From the NCBI GenBank assembly GCA_038323375.1, contig JBBQGV010000118.1:1-16131 (forward strand): a stretch of DNA of 16,131 nucleotides, read 5' to 3'. The translations under genes and the position numbers were made by a program. Positions 1-6,429 of this stretch are shown here, one piece after another; positions within the stretch are counted from its first letter, which is position 1; each line of letters begins with the position of its first letter. The notes under the pieces are model-generated. The model was not told where the DNA came from and made no database searches. It saw only the letters and a program-made list of their open reading frames with translations. Source of the DNA: JABWAJ01 sp038323375. Lineage in GTDB: Bacteria; Bacteroidota; Bacteroidia; Chitinophagales; Saprospiraceae.

Positions 1-99
1 CGGCACCGACTTATTCCCTGTTCTTACAATGATTATCGTCTGGCTTGCCAAGAGGAGTTACCTGATCGGTTGGTGGAGGCTTTTCGGAGGTTTTCGTGA
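1..99 (+). CDS. 3' end of an unidentified gene (partial)
   Basis: The window opens in frame 1 with 32 codons followed by TGA at 97-99. The peptide includes CSYNDYRLACQEELPDRL and ends VEAFRRFS; it is polar and has the look of an amphipathic C-terminal helix, so I read it as the tail of a real plus-strand protein. I do not recognise the family. It would run convergently towards the minus-strand T9SS gene whose natural stop is at 211, with the hairpin-rich 100-210 spacer between them. An overlapping longer ORF (29-427) has a proline/threonine/histidine-rich, non-protein-like composition and crosses the repeat. The alternative is that this frame is open by chance over only 32 codons. Confidence 0.35.
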   Translation, partial: RHRLIPCSYNDYRLACQEELPDRLVEAFRRFS

Positions 100-120
100 A
101 AATAAAATAGAAATTACCTG

Positions 121-222
121 CTCGCGCGTAGGCTCCGCCTCGTGTGTACTATTCTTGCGGGCTTCGCCCGATTCTGGGGTCTGCCGGCTAAAGCCAGCGA
201 CCACAGGCACTCATTGCTTCAC
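121..222 (-). repeat. Hairpin-rich tail repeat, copy A
   Basis: Three small hairpins are packed here: 130-140 (AGGC/GCCT, loop TCC), 158-170 (CGGGC/GCCCG, loop TTC) and 183-198. On the minus strand the last one reads GCTGGC-TTTA-GCCGGC, with one G.U pair. The segment from about 175 to 222 is closely matched at 16022-16070, and 138-153 (the CCTCGTGTGTACTATT region) is matched at 15912-15927. It therefore belongs to a repeated unit that includes the last codons of the upstream minus-strand gene. The G.U pair in hairpin 183-198 pairs only in minus-strand RNA, which fits a role as 3' end or terminator of the T9SS gene. No long T tract follows, so termination is only a suggestion. Confidence 0.6.
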
Positions 223-227
223 CATCT

Positions 228-1160
228 TCACCTGCCACACAACTTCACCGCATCCTCGATGCTACAAAAATACACCCCACCAGGCAACCCTTCCAAACTC
301 AACACCAACTGCGGCTGCCCTTCCGACAACGATGCCCGGCGCAATTCCCGCCCCAGTGCATCGCGCAGCGACCAAAAAGCCCCGGGCGGCAGGCGGTGTT
401 GTGGCTCAAGGACCACATAATCTTTAGCCGGGTTGGGGTAGACTTTAACGGCCATACTGCCTGAGCCTACTTCCCCCACTGCCGTCACCTCCACCCACTC
501 ACAGTACGTATCACTCGCATTTTCATTGCTCACCGTGAGGCACACCTCATACACGCCCGGCTCTGCGTACTCATGCACCGGATTTTGCGCTGCACTGCCT
601 GCCGAGCCATCCCCAAAATCCCATTGCCACGAGGTAGGAAAAAACAGGCTGTAACCCCAAAAGGTGGCCTCTAATTCCTGCTCCGCGTGCCGGAAAGCGG
701 CTTGTGGGTGGTGGTCTATGCCGAGGGTATCGCAGGGGCTGCCGTCCCAGGGGCCGAGGCCGTAGTAGGGATGGTTGGGGATGGAGCGACCAAGACTATG
801 GGTAAAAGAAAAGATGTTTTTCTCAAAATTACAGGCCAGGCCGCCGGCATTAGGGTTGTGAATGACATGAAGTTCTTTAAGATTGTAACCGGAGACATAA
901 ATTTTTTGATCTCGCGCCAATTGGATCATAGCAAAATCTGTTCCACTAGGTGGAGGAGGTAGGGCATCAATGGTAATGCGGGAAGCTGCAATATTCGGAG
1001 CCTCGGTATCGTACTGATAAAAATTTCGATCTGAGGAAAGGTACAGATACCGGGAATTGGGTGAAAAGGCAATGCCACCATGAAAGGCGGTATCTCTGTA
1101 TATCAAATGAAAAAATGAAAAGAAGGTGCAACTACCGAATGATGATCCCAAAATGGCCAC
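228..1160 (-). pseudogene. T9SS cargo fragment: propeller end, PKD, sorting domain; frameshifted
   Basis: This 310-residue frame lacks a signal peptide. Recognisable sequence starts near residue 18. Residues 28-146 are the end of a beta-propeller of a type common in Saprospiraceae, with GGIAFSPNSRYLYLSS, DQKIYVSG and the hinge GPWDGSPCDTLGID. Residues about 155-228 are a PKD domain (WDFGDGSAG, then YEVCLTV). Residues about 237-308 are a T9SS type A sorting domain (VYPNPAKDY ... LPGGVYFC). The intact protein would be exported by the Sec and type IX systems. Only the last blades of the propeller remain. At the 3' end the frame changes by one base near 245-253: the other frame reads EVVWQVKMVKQ and stops at 211-213, the usual family ending. 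Removing one copy of an 8-bp repeat at 1105-1120 joins this frame to the peptidase fragment upstream. It could be a real pseudogene or indel errors in the assembly. Confidence 0.7.
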
Positions 1161-2335
1161 TGGCCAGGTGTTTCCTCAATGATAGGAAGGGGTGTTCCAG
1201 GAACAGAAGGATAAACAAATCTCAGATGCTGGTCATATAGCGTATAATCCCCTGTACTGCTTAAAATCGCAGACCTAAAGTCAAGCATATGGAGTGCCTC
1301 ATGCCACACAGCTGTATACAGATCTAAAAGGCCGGAACTGGAAGTAGGGTTACTGCCTAATTCGTACCAATAAGCAGCATTAAGCTCACCTTCAAAATTA
1401 ATACGAACCGTACCATAGTAAATATCAGGAAGAAAGGTTGCGGGCAGATCAGCAGAATTGATAATCAGCCAGGGGAATCCCGCTTTTAAACCGTAAGAAA
1501 TTCGGTTATATGGACTACCTACACCTAATACCTCTGCATCCAAGATACTGATCTGACCAATTTCTGTCACAATCTGAGAAGGTAGAATTCTCACGTTTAC
1601 TTCCTGCGGTTCCTCTTCACAGGTACCCGTAGTTTGTAACGCAATCAGTTCTGCAATTTCTGAAAATACCTGGCATACGACTTCTCTTCGGTCTGCTCCT
1701 GAAACCGGATCATTGAATCCCGTCTCCGTATAGATACAGTCCTCAAAATAAATATTAAAATACCCGGTGGAAATGTCGAATTCATCGCATCCACATGAGG
1801 GGAAACTGGGAAGCCTTGGGCTGCTTGTGACAATTTCCGGCAATCGAATGTATTCAAGTGGATAACCATTCCCAAAACGATCTTCTATCTCTAATGTCAG
1901 AGAACTATCAAAAGCAATAGAGTCCAAAACTCCACAAAATGGAACAGGAGGGGTCTCTCCATCTACTCGTATTACCAAGTTTACAAGAGACTCGGCTTCC
2001 GCGCCATTTCCCCCGCTAATATTTTGTAGACTGAGCGTATAATCATGATCTCCCCATGCACCATTTATGGGTAGGGAAAAGCACTTTTGGCTTGATGTAT
2101 CGTCAAAAACCAAATTCTGTGTGGAATACCCGCTCAAATGCGGTGACCCGCTCCCTTCCAACTCCACATCCACCTCCGTCGGCGAACAAACGCACGGATT
2201 GGCAATATTCACACAAATCATCACCGTTGAAAACGCAGGGTTTTCGAGTGTAGCAAACTCGATAACTTCCTTTTCATAAGAGATTAATTTTATGTGTAAA
2301 TATTTTTGAAAATAGTAATATAGCCGGGATTGCAC
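1103..2335 (-). pseudogene. Zincin-like peptidase fragment with Calx-beta-like N-terminus
   Basis: This is a 410-residue frame that opens with GTG and a tyrosine/lysine-rich stretch, with no signal peptide. Residues about 25-130 resemble a Calx-beta-like sandwich (SPTEVDVELEGSG ... LVIRVDGETPP). Residues 345-349 read HEALH, inside AVWHEALHMLDF, the zinc-binding HExxH motif of zincin peptidases; the glycine and third histidine of metzincins (HExxHxxGxxH) are not visible. Related Saprospiraceae proteins continue well past this point, but here the frame ends about 60 residues after the motif, where it meets the propeller sequence. Both the 5' and 3' parts of the domain therefore look truncated. 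The region is AT-rich (35% GC in 1381-1440, 1741-1800 and 1861-1920) compared with its 3' neighbour. I read it as a non-functional remnant of a secreted metalloprotease gene. A functional cytoplasmic product is unlikely because the cysteine-rich sandwich is of an extracellular type. Confidence 0.6.
1105..1120. repeat. Tandem 8-bp direct repeat at a frame change
   Basis: AAATGAAA occurs twice, head to tail (1105-1112 and 1113-1120), exactly where the peptidase frame ends and the propeller frame takes over. Deleting one copy puts both in one frame, reading WDHHSVVAPSFHLIYRDTAF. Possible origins are slipped-strand duplication in an A-rich tract, or the target-site duplication left by a lost insertion element. 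Confidence 0.75.
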
Positions 2336-2369
2336 TTTAGCAAGCCCAAAGGGTAGTCTAAGTACTCGA

Positions 2370-2528
2370 ATGCTTTGTATGCCAGCGAAGGGCTGGCATT
2401 TCAGTGTTTGCGTGGTGTTATTGCCGCTTCATGTTGCGGCGCAGTTGTTGTTTAGCGGTGCGGGTAGGGTAGTTCCCGCGAATACGGAAGCGAAAAAAGC
2501 ACGGCTAATTGATATGTGTCAAATATAA
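2370..2528 (+). CDS. Possible 52-codon secreted peptide or gene stump
   Basis: ATG at 2370 (or 2379) opens a 52-codon frame ending at TAA 2526-2528. It starts MLCMPAKGWHFSVCVVLLPL and goes on HVAAQ-LLFSG, which resembles a Sec signal peptide with cleavage before or after the glutamine, as often seen in Bacteroidota. Only about 28 polar residues follow (ending KKARLIDMCQI). It could be a small secreted peptide, the stump of a lost secreted-protein gene, or chance. The second ATG lies inside the left arm of the 2379-2399 hairpin. I recognise no family and see no clear -7 element in front of it. Confidence 0.2.
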   Translation: MLCMPAKGWHFSVCVVLLPLHVAAQLLFSGAGRVVPANTEAKKARLIDMCQI

Positions 2529-2657
2529 TTGGTTTTTTCGAAAAAAGAGGGATAATAATGTTAAGTTTTTGGACAATCCGGGACAAATATTTGCTTTTCA
2601 ATACAACCCGTTGCTGTTTCTATTAAAAATGCACGCCATTATCTCATAAATTCAACC

Positions 2658-2665
2658 TAAGTTTG
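2658..2665 (+). promoter_or_regulatory. Candidate -7 element of scpA
   Basis: TAAGTTTG matches the Bacteroidota -7 consensus TAnnTTTG and ends 20 bases before the scpA ATG, which implies a short leader. No clear TTG-type -33 element was found at the usual distance, so the call rests on the -7 match and its position. Confidence 0.4.
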
Positions 2666-2685
2666 CCCATGATACGAATTCGCTA

Positions 2686-3441
2686 ATGGGAATGAACAAC
2701 ACCGCCTATACCATAAAAATCCCCCAGTTTGAGGGGCCTTTCGACCTGCTGCTTTTTTTCATTGAGCGGGATGAATTGGATATTCATGACATCCCCATTT
2801 CCAAAATCACTGGTGATTTCCTGCACTACATCCACCAGATGGAGCGCATGAACATTGACTTGGCCAGCGAGTTCATCCTCGTGGCGGCCACGCTTTGCCG
2901 CATTAAGGCTAAAATGCTGCTTCCGCGAAAACCAGTAGACGAGGAGGGAAATGAAGTTGATCCGCGCCAGGAGTTGGTGGATCGCTTGCTGGAATACAGA
3001 CGCTACAAAAGCATCCTTGAGGAAATGCGCGTGCTGGAAGAACAACGCGCCCAGCAAAATTTGCGCGGCAACGCGACTGAAGAACTACGCCGCATTGCAA
3101 CAAAAGCCTTAGTGGATTCAGAACTGGAGGCCCTGACCCTGTTCAAACTCCTGCGTACCTTCGAGCGCGTCATGCGCCGTTTCGACGAAAGCAACCCGAC
3201 CACCATCCACCGCATTGCCCAGTTCAACTACACCATAGAAGACCAGCAAAACTTTATCCTTTCAAAAATTCACGCCGGTTCTAAAGCCGGGTTTAAACAA
3301 CTTTTCGGGGAGTGCCGCGACCGGATTCACGCCATCATCACCTTTTTGGCGCTGCTGGATTTGCTCAATATGGAATTGGTGGCCATCACCCAGGGAGAAG
3401 GCCTTAACAATTTTTGGATAGAAGCCCCTGTAGCGGCGTAG
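2686..3441 (+). CDS. scpA: Segregation and condensation protein A (ScpA kleisin)
   Basis: ScpA is the kleisin subunit that bridges the SMC heads and binds ScpB in the bacterial condensin that compacts and segregates the chromosome. The 251-residue length is normal for the family. The N-terminal block IPQFEGPFDLLLFFIERDEL with IHDIPISKI (residues about 11-40) is the classic ScpA signature that packs on the SMC neck; ASEFILVAATLCRIKAKMLL (about 64-85) continues the helical domain. The C-terminal winged helix that contacts the SMC cap is seen in FKQLFGECRDRIHAIITFLALLDLL (about 205-230) and ends in FWIEAPVAA. A second ATG two codons in (2692) is an equally possible start. The gene stands alone, with no scpB or smc in view, and meets carB tail to tail with 3 bases between the stop codons. 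Confidence 0.95.
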   Translation: MGMNNTAYTIKIPQFEGPFDLLLFFIERDELDIHDIPISKITGDFLHYIHQMERMNIDLASEFILVAATLCRIKAKMLLPRKPVDEEGNEVDPRQELVDRLLEYRRYKSILEEMRVLEEQRAQQNLRGNATEELRRIATKALVDSELEALTLFKLLRTFERVMRRFDESNPTTIHRIAQFNYTIEDQQNFILSKIHAGSKAGFKQLFGECRDRIHAIITFLALLDLLNMELVAITQGEGLNNFWIEAPVAA

Positions 3442-3444
3442 TGC

Positions 3445-6279
3445 TTACCGTGTCAGGTACATGTAGCGATTCCGGTCTAATTCCCGGAAAAACGGATCCG
3501 ACAAATCGCGGATGAAATGGATGGCTTCACCGGTGGATTTCATCTCCGGACCGAGGTTTTTATCCACATCCGGGAATTTATCAAAGGAAAAAATCGGAAC
3601 CTTGATGGCATAACCGCTCGGTTGTGGCCGAATGTCGAAATCGCTGAGCTTGTGTGTGCCCAGCATAATTTTGGTTGCAATTTGTAGGTACGGCACCTTG
3701 TACGCTTTGGCGATAAACGGGGTCGTACGCGACGCACGCGGGTTGGCTTCAATCACATAAACGTGCTCCTCTTCGCTTTGTTTGTCCTTTTTTATGGCAA
3801 ATTGCACATTGATCAGCCCGCGGATATTGAGTGCAAAAGCTAATTTTTTGGTGTATTCCACCATGGTGCTGATCGCTTCAACAGAAAGGCTATACGTAGG
3901 CAACACCGCCGAGCTATCGCCGGAGTGGATGCCCGCCGGTTCGATGTGCTCCATGATGCCCATGATGTGTACGTCTTCACCGTCGCATATAGCGTCTATT
4001 TCCGCTTCTTTGGCGCGTTCTAAGAAGTGGTCAATGAGCACGCGGTTGTCGGGCATGCTTTTGAACAAATGCAACACGTGGCGCTCCAATTCGTCGTCGT
4101 TGATGACAATACGCATGTTTTGGCCCCCCAATACATAAGAAGGTCGCACCAGCACGGGGTACCCGACTCGGTGGGCTACCTTGATCGCCTCGTCGGTGTC
4201 CAACGCCACCCCGTAATTCGGATAAGGAATCTCCAGCGCTTTCAGCAAATCCGAAAACGCGCCCCGGTCTTCCGCCATGTCCATCGAAGCAAAATCGGTT
4301 CCCAAAATCCGGTAGCCTTTTTCGTTCAGGGTTTGGGCAAGCTTGAGAGCCGTTTGTCCGCCCAATTGCACGATGACGCCCTCCGGTTTTTCCAATTCGA
4401 GGATTTCTTCGAGGTGTTCCCAAAAAACCGGCTCGAAGTACAATTTATCGGCAATATCGAAATCCGTGGAAACGGTTTCGGGGTTGCAATTAATCATGAT
4501 GGCTTCGTAACCGGCTTCTTTGATCGCAAGTAGGCCATGCACGCAGCAATAATCAAATTCGATGCCTTGCCCAATCCGGTTCGGCCCGGAGCCCAGCACC
4601 ACCACTTTTTTCCTGTTGGATGGAATGCTTTCGTTTTCTGTATCGAAAGTAGAGTAGAAATACGGCGTTTTTGCTTCAAATTCCGCGGCGCAGGTATCCA
4701 CCATTTTATAGACCCGGCGGATATTCAGTTTGCGGCGTTGCCGGGTCACTTCTTCTTCCTTGATGCGCAATACCCAAGCGATCTGTGCATCGGAATAGCC
4801 AACCTGCTTGAGTTCGAGGAAAAAATCGGCAGGAATATCTTCGGCTACATTGAACCGAAGCAGGCGTTCTTCCATTTTGACTAAGCGCTTGATCTGGCGA
4901 ATAAACCAGGGGTCTATGTGCGTCAGCTTTTGCACGGTTTTTTCAGGCACGCCCAATCGAAGGGCATCCTTGAGGCGAAAAATCCGGTCGTCGCTTACTT
5001 GCTCCAAGCGCTCCAGAATATCGGAGGTTCTGATCCATTCTTTCTTATCGGCACCAAGCCCCATGCGACCGTTTTCAAGCGATTGGCAGGCCTTTTGTAA
5101 CGCTTCCAGAAAGTTGCGCCCGATGGCCATGACTTCCCCAACCGACTTCATTTGCAGGCCAAGGCGATGATCCGCGCCAACGAATTTTTCAAAATTCCAG
5201 CGCGGCATCTTCACAATCACATAATCAAGCGTCGGCTCAAAAAAAGCGGACGTTGTTTTGGTGATCTGGTTATTTAGTTCATCTAAGCGGTAACCAATGG
5301 CCAATTTGGCGGCTATTTTTGCAATCGGATATCCGGTTGCCTTACTGGCCAAAGCCGAAGAACGCGACACCCTCGGGTTGATTTCCACAACAATCAAATC
5401 TTCCGTTTCAGGATGCATGGCAAACTGAATGTTGCAGCCTCCGGAAAAATTGCCCAAAGAGCGCATGGCCAAAATGGCTTGGTCGCGCATGCGCTGGTAA
5501 GCGGTATCCGAAAGGGTCATGGCCGGAGCCACCGTGATGCTGTCGCCGGTGTGGATGCCCATGGGGTCTAGGTTTTCGATCGCACAGGTGATCACCACGC
5601 TATCGCTGGCATCGCGCAGCAATTCCAACTCAAACTCTTTCCAACCCAGGACGGCTTTTTCCACTAATACTTCATGTGTCGGCGACATGCTGAGGCCCCG
5701 CCGCAACAAGGCGTCAAATTCATCCTCTTTGTGAACAAAAGAAGCGCCGGATCCTCCCAGGGTATAAGATGGCCGGATCACCAACGGAAAGCCAATTTCC
5801 TGCGCCGCTTCTTTGCCTTCCAAAAAGGAGTTGGCGATGCGGGATGGCGCTACAGAAAGCCCGATTTTTATCATGTGGCTGCGAAAAGCCTCCCGGTTTT
5901 CCGTTAACTCAATCGCGTCCAGGTCAACCCCGATGAGCCGGATGCCATATTTTTCCCAAACCCCGCGCTGCCCGGCTTCTATGGTCAGGTTGAGCGCCGT
6001 TTGCCCGCCCATGGTCGGCAACACGGCGTCTATTTTCCGGTCTTCCAGGATCTGAATGATACTGTCAACCGTAAGCGGCAATAAATAAACATGATCGGCC
6101 GTAATCGGATCGGTCATGATCGTGGCCGGATTGGAATTGATGAGGGAAACTTCGATGCCTTCTTCCCGAAGAGATCGGGAAGCCTGGCTGCCAGCATAGT
6201 CAAATTCGCAGGCTTGCCCAATAATAATAGGGCCGCTGCCAATGATGAGCACGGAACGGATAGAAGTATCTTTTGGCAT
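3445..6279 (-). CDS. carB: Carbamoyl-phosphate synthase large subunit, short form without MGS domain
   Basis: CarB makes carbamoyl phosphate from ammonia (supplied by glutamine hydrolysis in CarA), bicarbonate and two ATP, for pyrimidine and arginine synthesis. The protein is two homologous ATP-grasp halves. The first has SVLIIGSGPIIIGQACEFDY (residues 9-28), NPATIMTDPITADHVY (50-65) and PTMGGQTALN (88-97). The second begins at about 558 with VVVLGSGPNRIGQGIEFDYC, followed by NCNPETVSTDFDIADKLYFEP and QLGGQTALKLA. It stops at SDPFFRELDRNRYMYLTR, residue 944, so the roughly 130-residue C-terminal MGS-like allosteric domain of the ~1070-residue enterobacterial form is absent. I recall similarly short CarB proteins in other Bacteroidota, so this is probably lineage-normal. 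I chose the start at 6279 (MPKDTSIRSV) because the 24 extra codons up to 6351 would include the -7 element at 6310-6317. No carA is in view. Confidence 0.95.
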   Translation of the reverse strand: MPKDTSIRSVLIIGSGPIIIGQACEFDYAGSQASRSLREEGIEVSLINSNPATIMTDPITADHVYLLPLTVDSIIQILEDRKIDAVLPTMGGQTALNLTIEAGQRGVWEKYGIRLIGVDLDAIELTENREAFRSHMIKIGLSVAPSRIANSFLEGKEAAQEIGFPLVIRPSYTLGGSGASFVHKEDEFDALLRRGLSMSPTHEVLVEKAVLGWKEFELELLRDASDSVVITCAIENLDPMGIHTGDSITVAPAMTLSDTAYQRMRDQAILAMRSLGNFSGGCNIQFAMHPETEDLIVVEINPRVSRSSALASKATGYPIAKIAAKLAIGYRLDELNNQITKTTSAFFEPTLDYVIVKMPRWNFEKFVGADHRLGLQMKSVGEVMAIGRNFLEALQKACQSLENGRMGLGADKKEWIRTSDILERLEQVSDDRIFRLKDALRLGVPEKTVQKLTHIDPWFIRQIKRLVKMEERLLRFNVAEDIPADFFLELKQVGYSDAQIAWVLRIKEEEVTRQRRKLNIRRVYKMVDTCAAEFEAKTPYFYSTFDTENESIPSNRKKVVVLGSGPNRIGQGIEFDYCCVHGLLAIKEAGYEAIMINCNPETVSTDFDIADKLYFEPVFWEHLEEILELEKPEGVIVQLGGQTALKLAQTLNEKGYRILGTDFASMDMAEDRGAFSDLLKALEIPYPNYGVALDTDEAIKVAHRVGYPVLVRPSYVLGGQNMRIVINDDELERHVLHLFKSMPDNRVLIDHFLERAKEAEIDAICDGEDVHIMGIMEHIEPAGIHSGDSSAVLPTYSLSVEAISTMVEYTKKLAFALNIRGLINVQFAIKKDKQSEEEHVYVIEANPRASRTTPFIAKAYKVPYLQIATKIMLGTHKLSDFDIRPQPSGYAIKVPIFSFDKFPDVDKNLGPEMKSTGEAIHFIRDLSDPFFRELDRNRYMYLTR

Positions 6280-6309
6280 GGCTGAGTGAAGGCTTTGATA
6301 AATTGCGTG

Positions 6310-6317
6310 CAAAGATA
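6310..6317 (-). promoter_or_regulatory. Candidate -7 element of carB
   Basis: On the minus strand this reads TATCTTTG, a full match to TAnnTTTG, 30 bases upstream of the carB ATG at 6279. No convincing -33 box is seen at the usual spacing. Its position inside the longer open frame supports the shorter CarB start. Confidence 0.5.
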
Positions 6318-6366
6318 GGCAACACCGTTGTATTTTCACCGCTGATTGCAATAATTCAAAAACAAG

Positions 6367-6420
6367 ATGAACAAAACAGCACTGATTACAGGTGCCGCAG
6401 GCGGTATTGGCGCGGAATAG
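6367..6420 (+). pseudogene. N-terminal remnant of a short-chain dehydrogenase/reductase
   Basis: ATG at 6367 opens 17 codons, MNKTALITGAAGGIGAE, followed directly by TAG. This is the first beta strand and the TGxxxGIG nucleotide-binding motif that begins short-chain dehydrogenases/reductases (Rossmann-fold NAD(P)H enzymes of about 250 residues), with the usual spacing from the start Met. The rest of the gene is missing: ten bases after the TAG, the 3' end of the MBL hydrolase gene begins on the opposite strand. The bases just upstream (6340-6366) are A/T-rich and look like a normal leader. I infer that a rearrangement cut the gene at about 6415-6429. A functional 17-residue peptide is unlikely. 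Confidence 0.7.
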
Positions 6421-6429
6421 GAATAAAAG

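Larger units (their letters stand above)
2336..2685. other. 350-base gene-poor stretch with palindromes
   Basis: No convincing full-length gene lies between the peptidase fragment and scpA. The stretch holds an 8-bp perfect hairpin (2379-2386 with 2392-2399, loop of 5), a 5-bp hairpin GCCGC/GCGGC (2423-2427 with 2436-2440), GCGGG/CCCGC (2461-2465 with about 2475-2479), and the palindrome TTTTTTCGAAAAAA (2533-2546). It becomes AT-rich towards scpA, as expected for a promoter region. It also contains a short signal-peptide-like ORF, listed separately. Confidence 0.6.

Noticed and set aside
29..427. Plus-strand open frames of 132 and 92 codons at the left edge
   Set aside because: They run antisense through the sorting-domain coding sequence and across the hairpin repeat. 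Their composition is rich in Thr, Pro, His and Ala, unlike a folded protein, while the minus strand carries clear domains.
6280..6351. Longer CarB start with 24 extra residues
   Set aside because: The extension has no counterpart in the family and contains the -7 element at 6310-6317; the conserved protein begins at MPKDTSIRSV.
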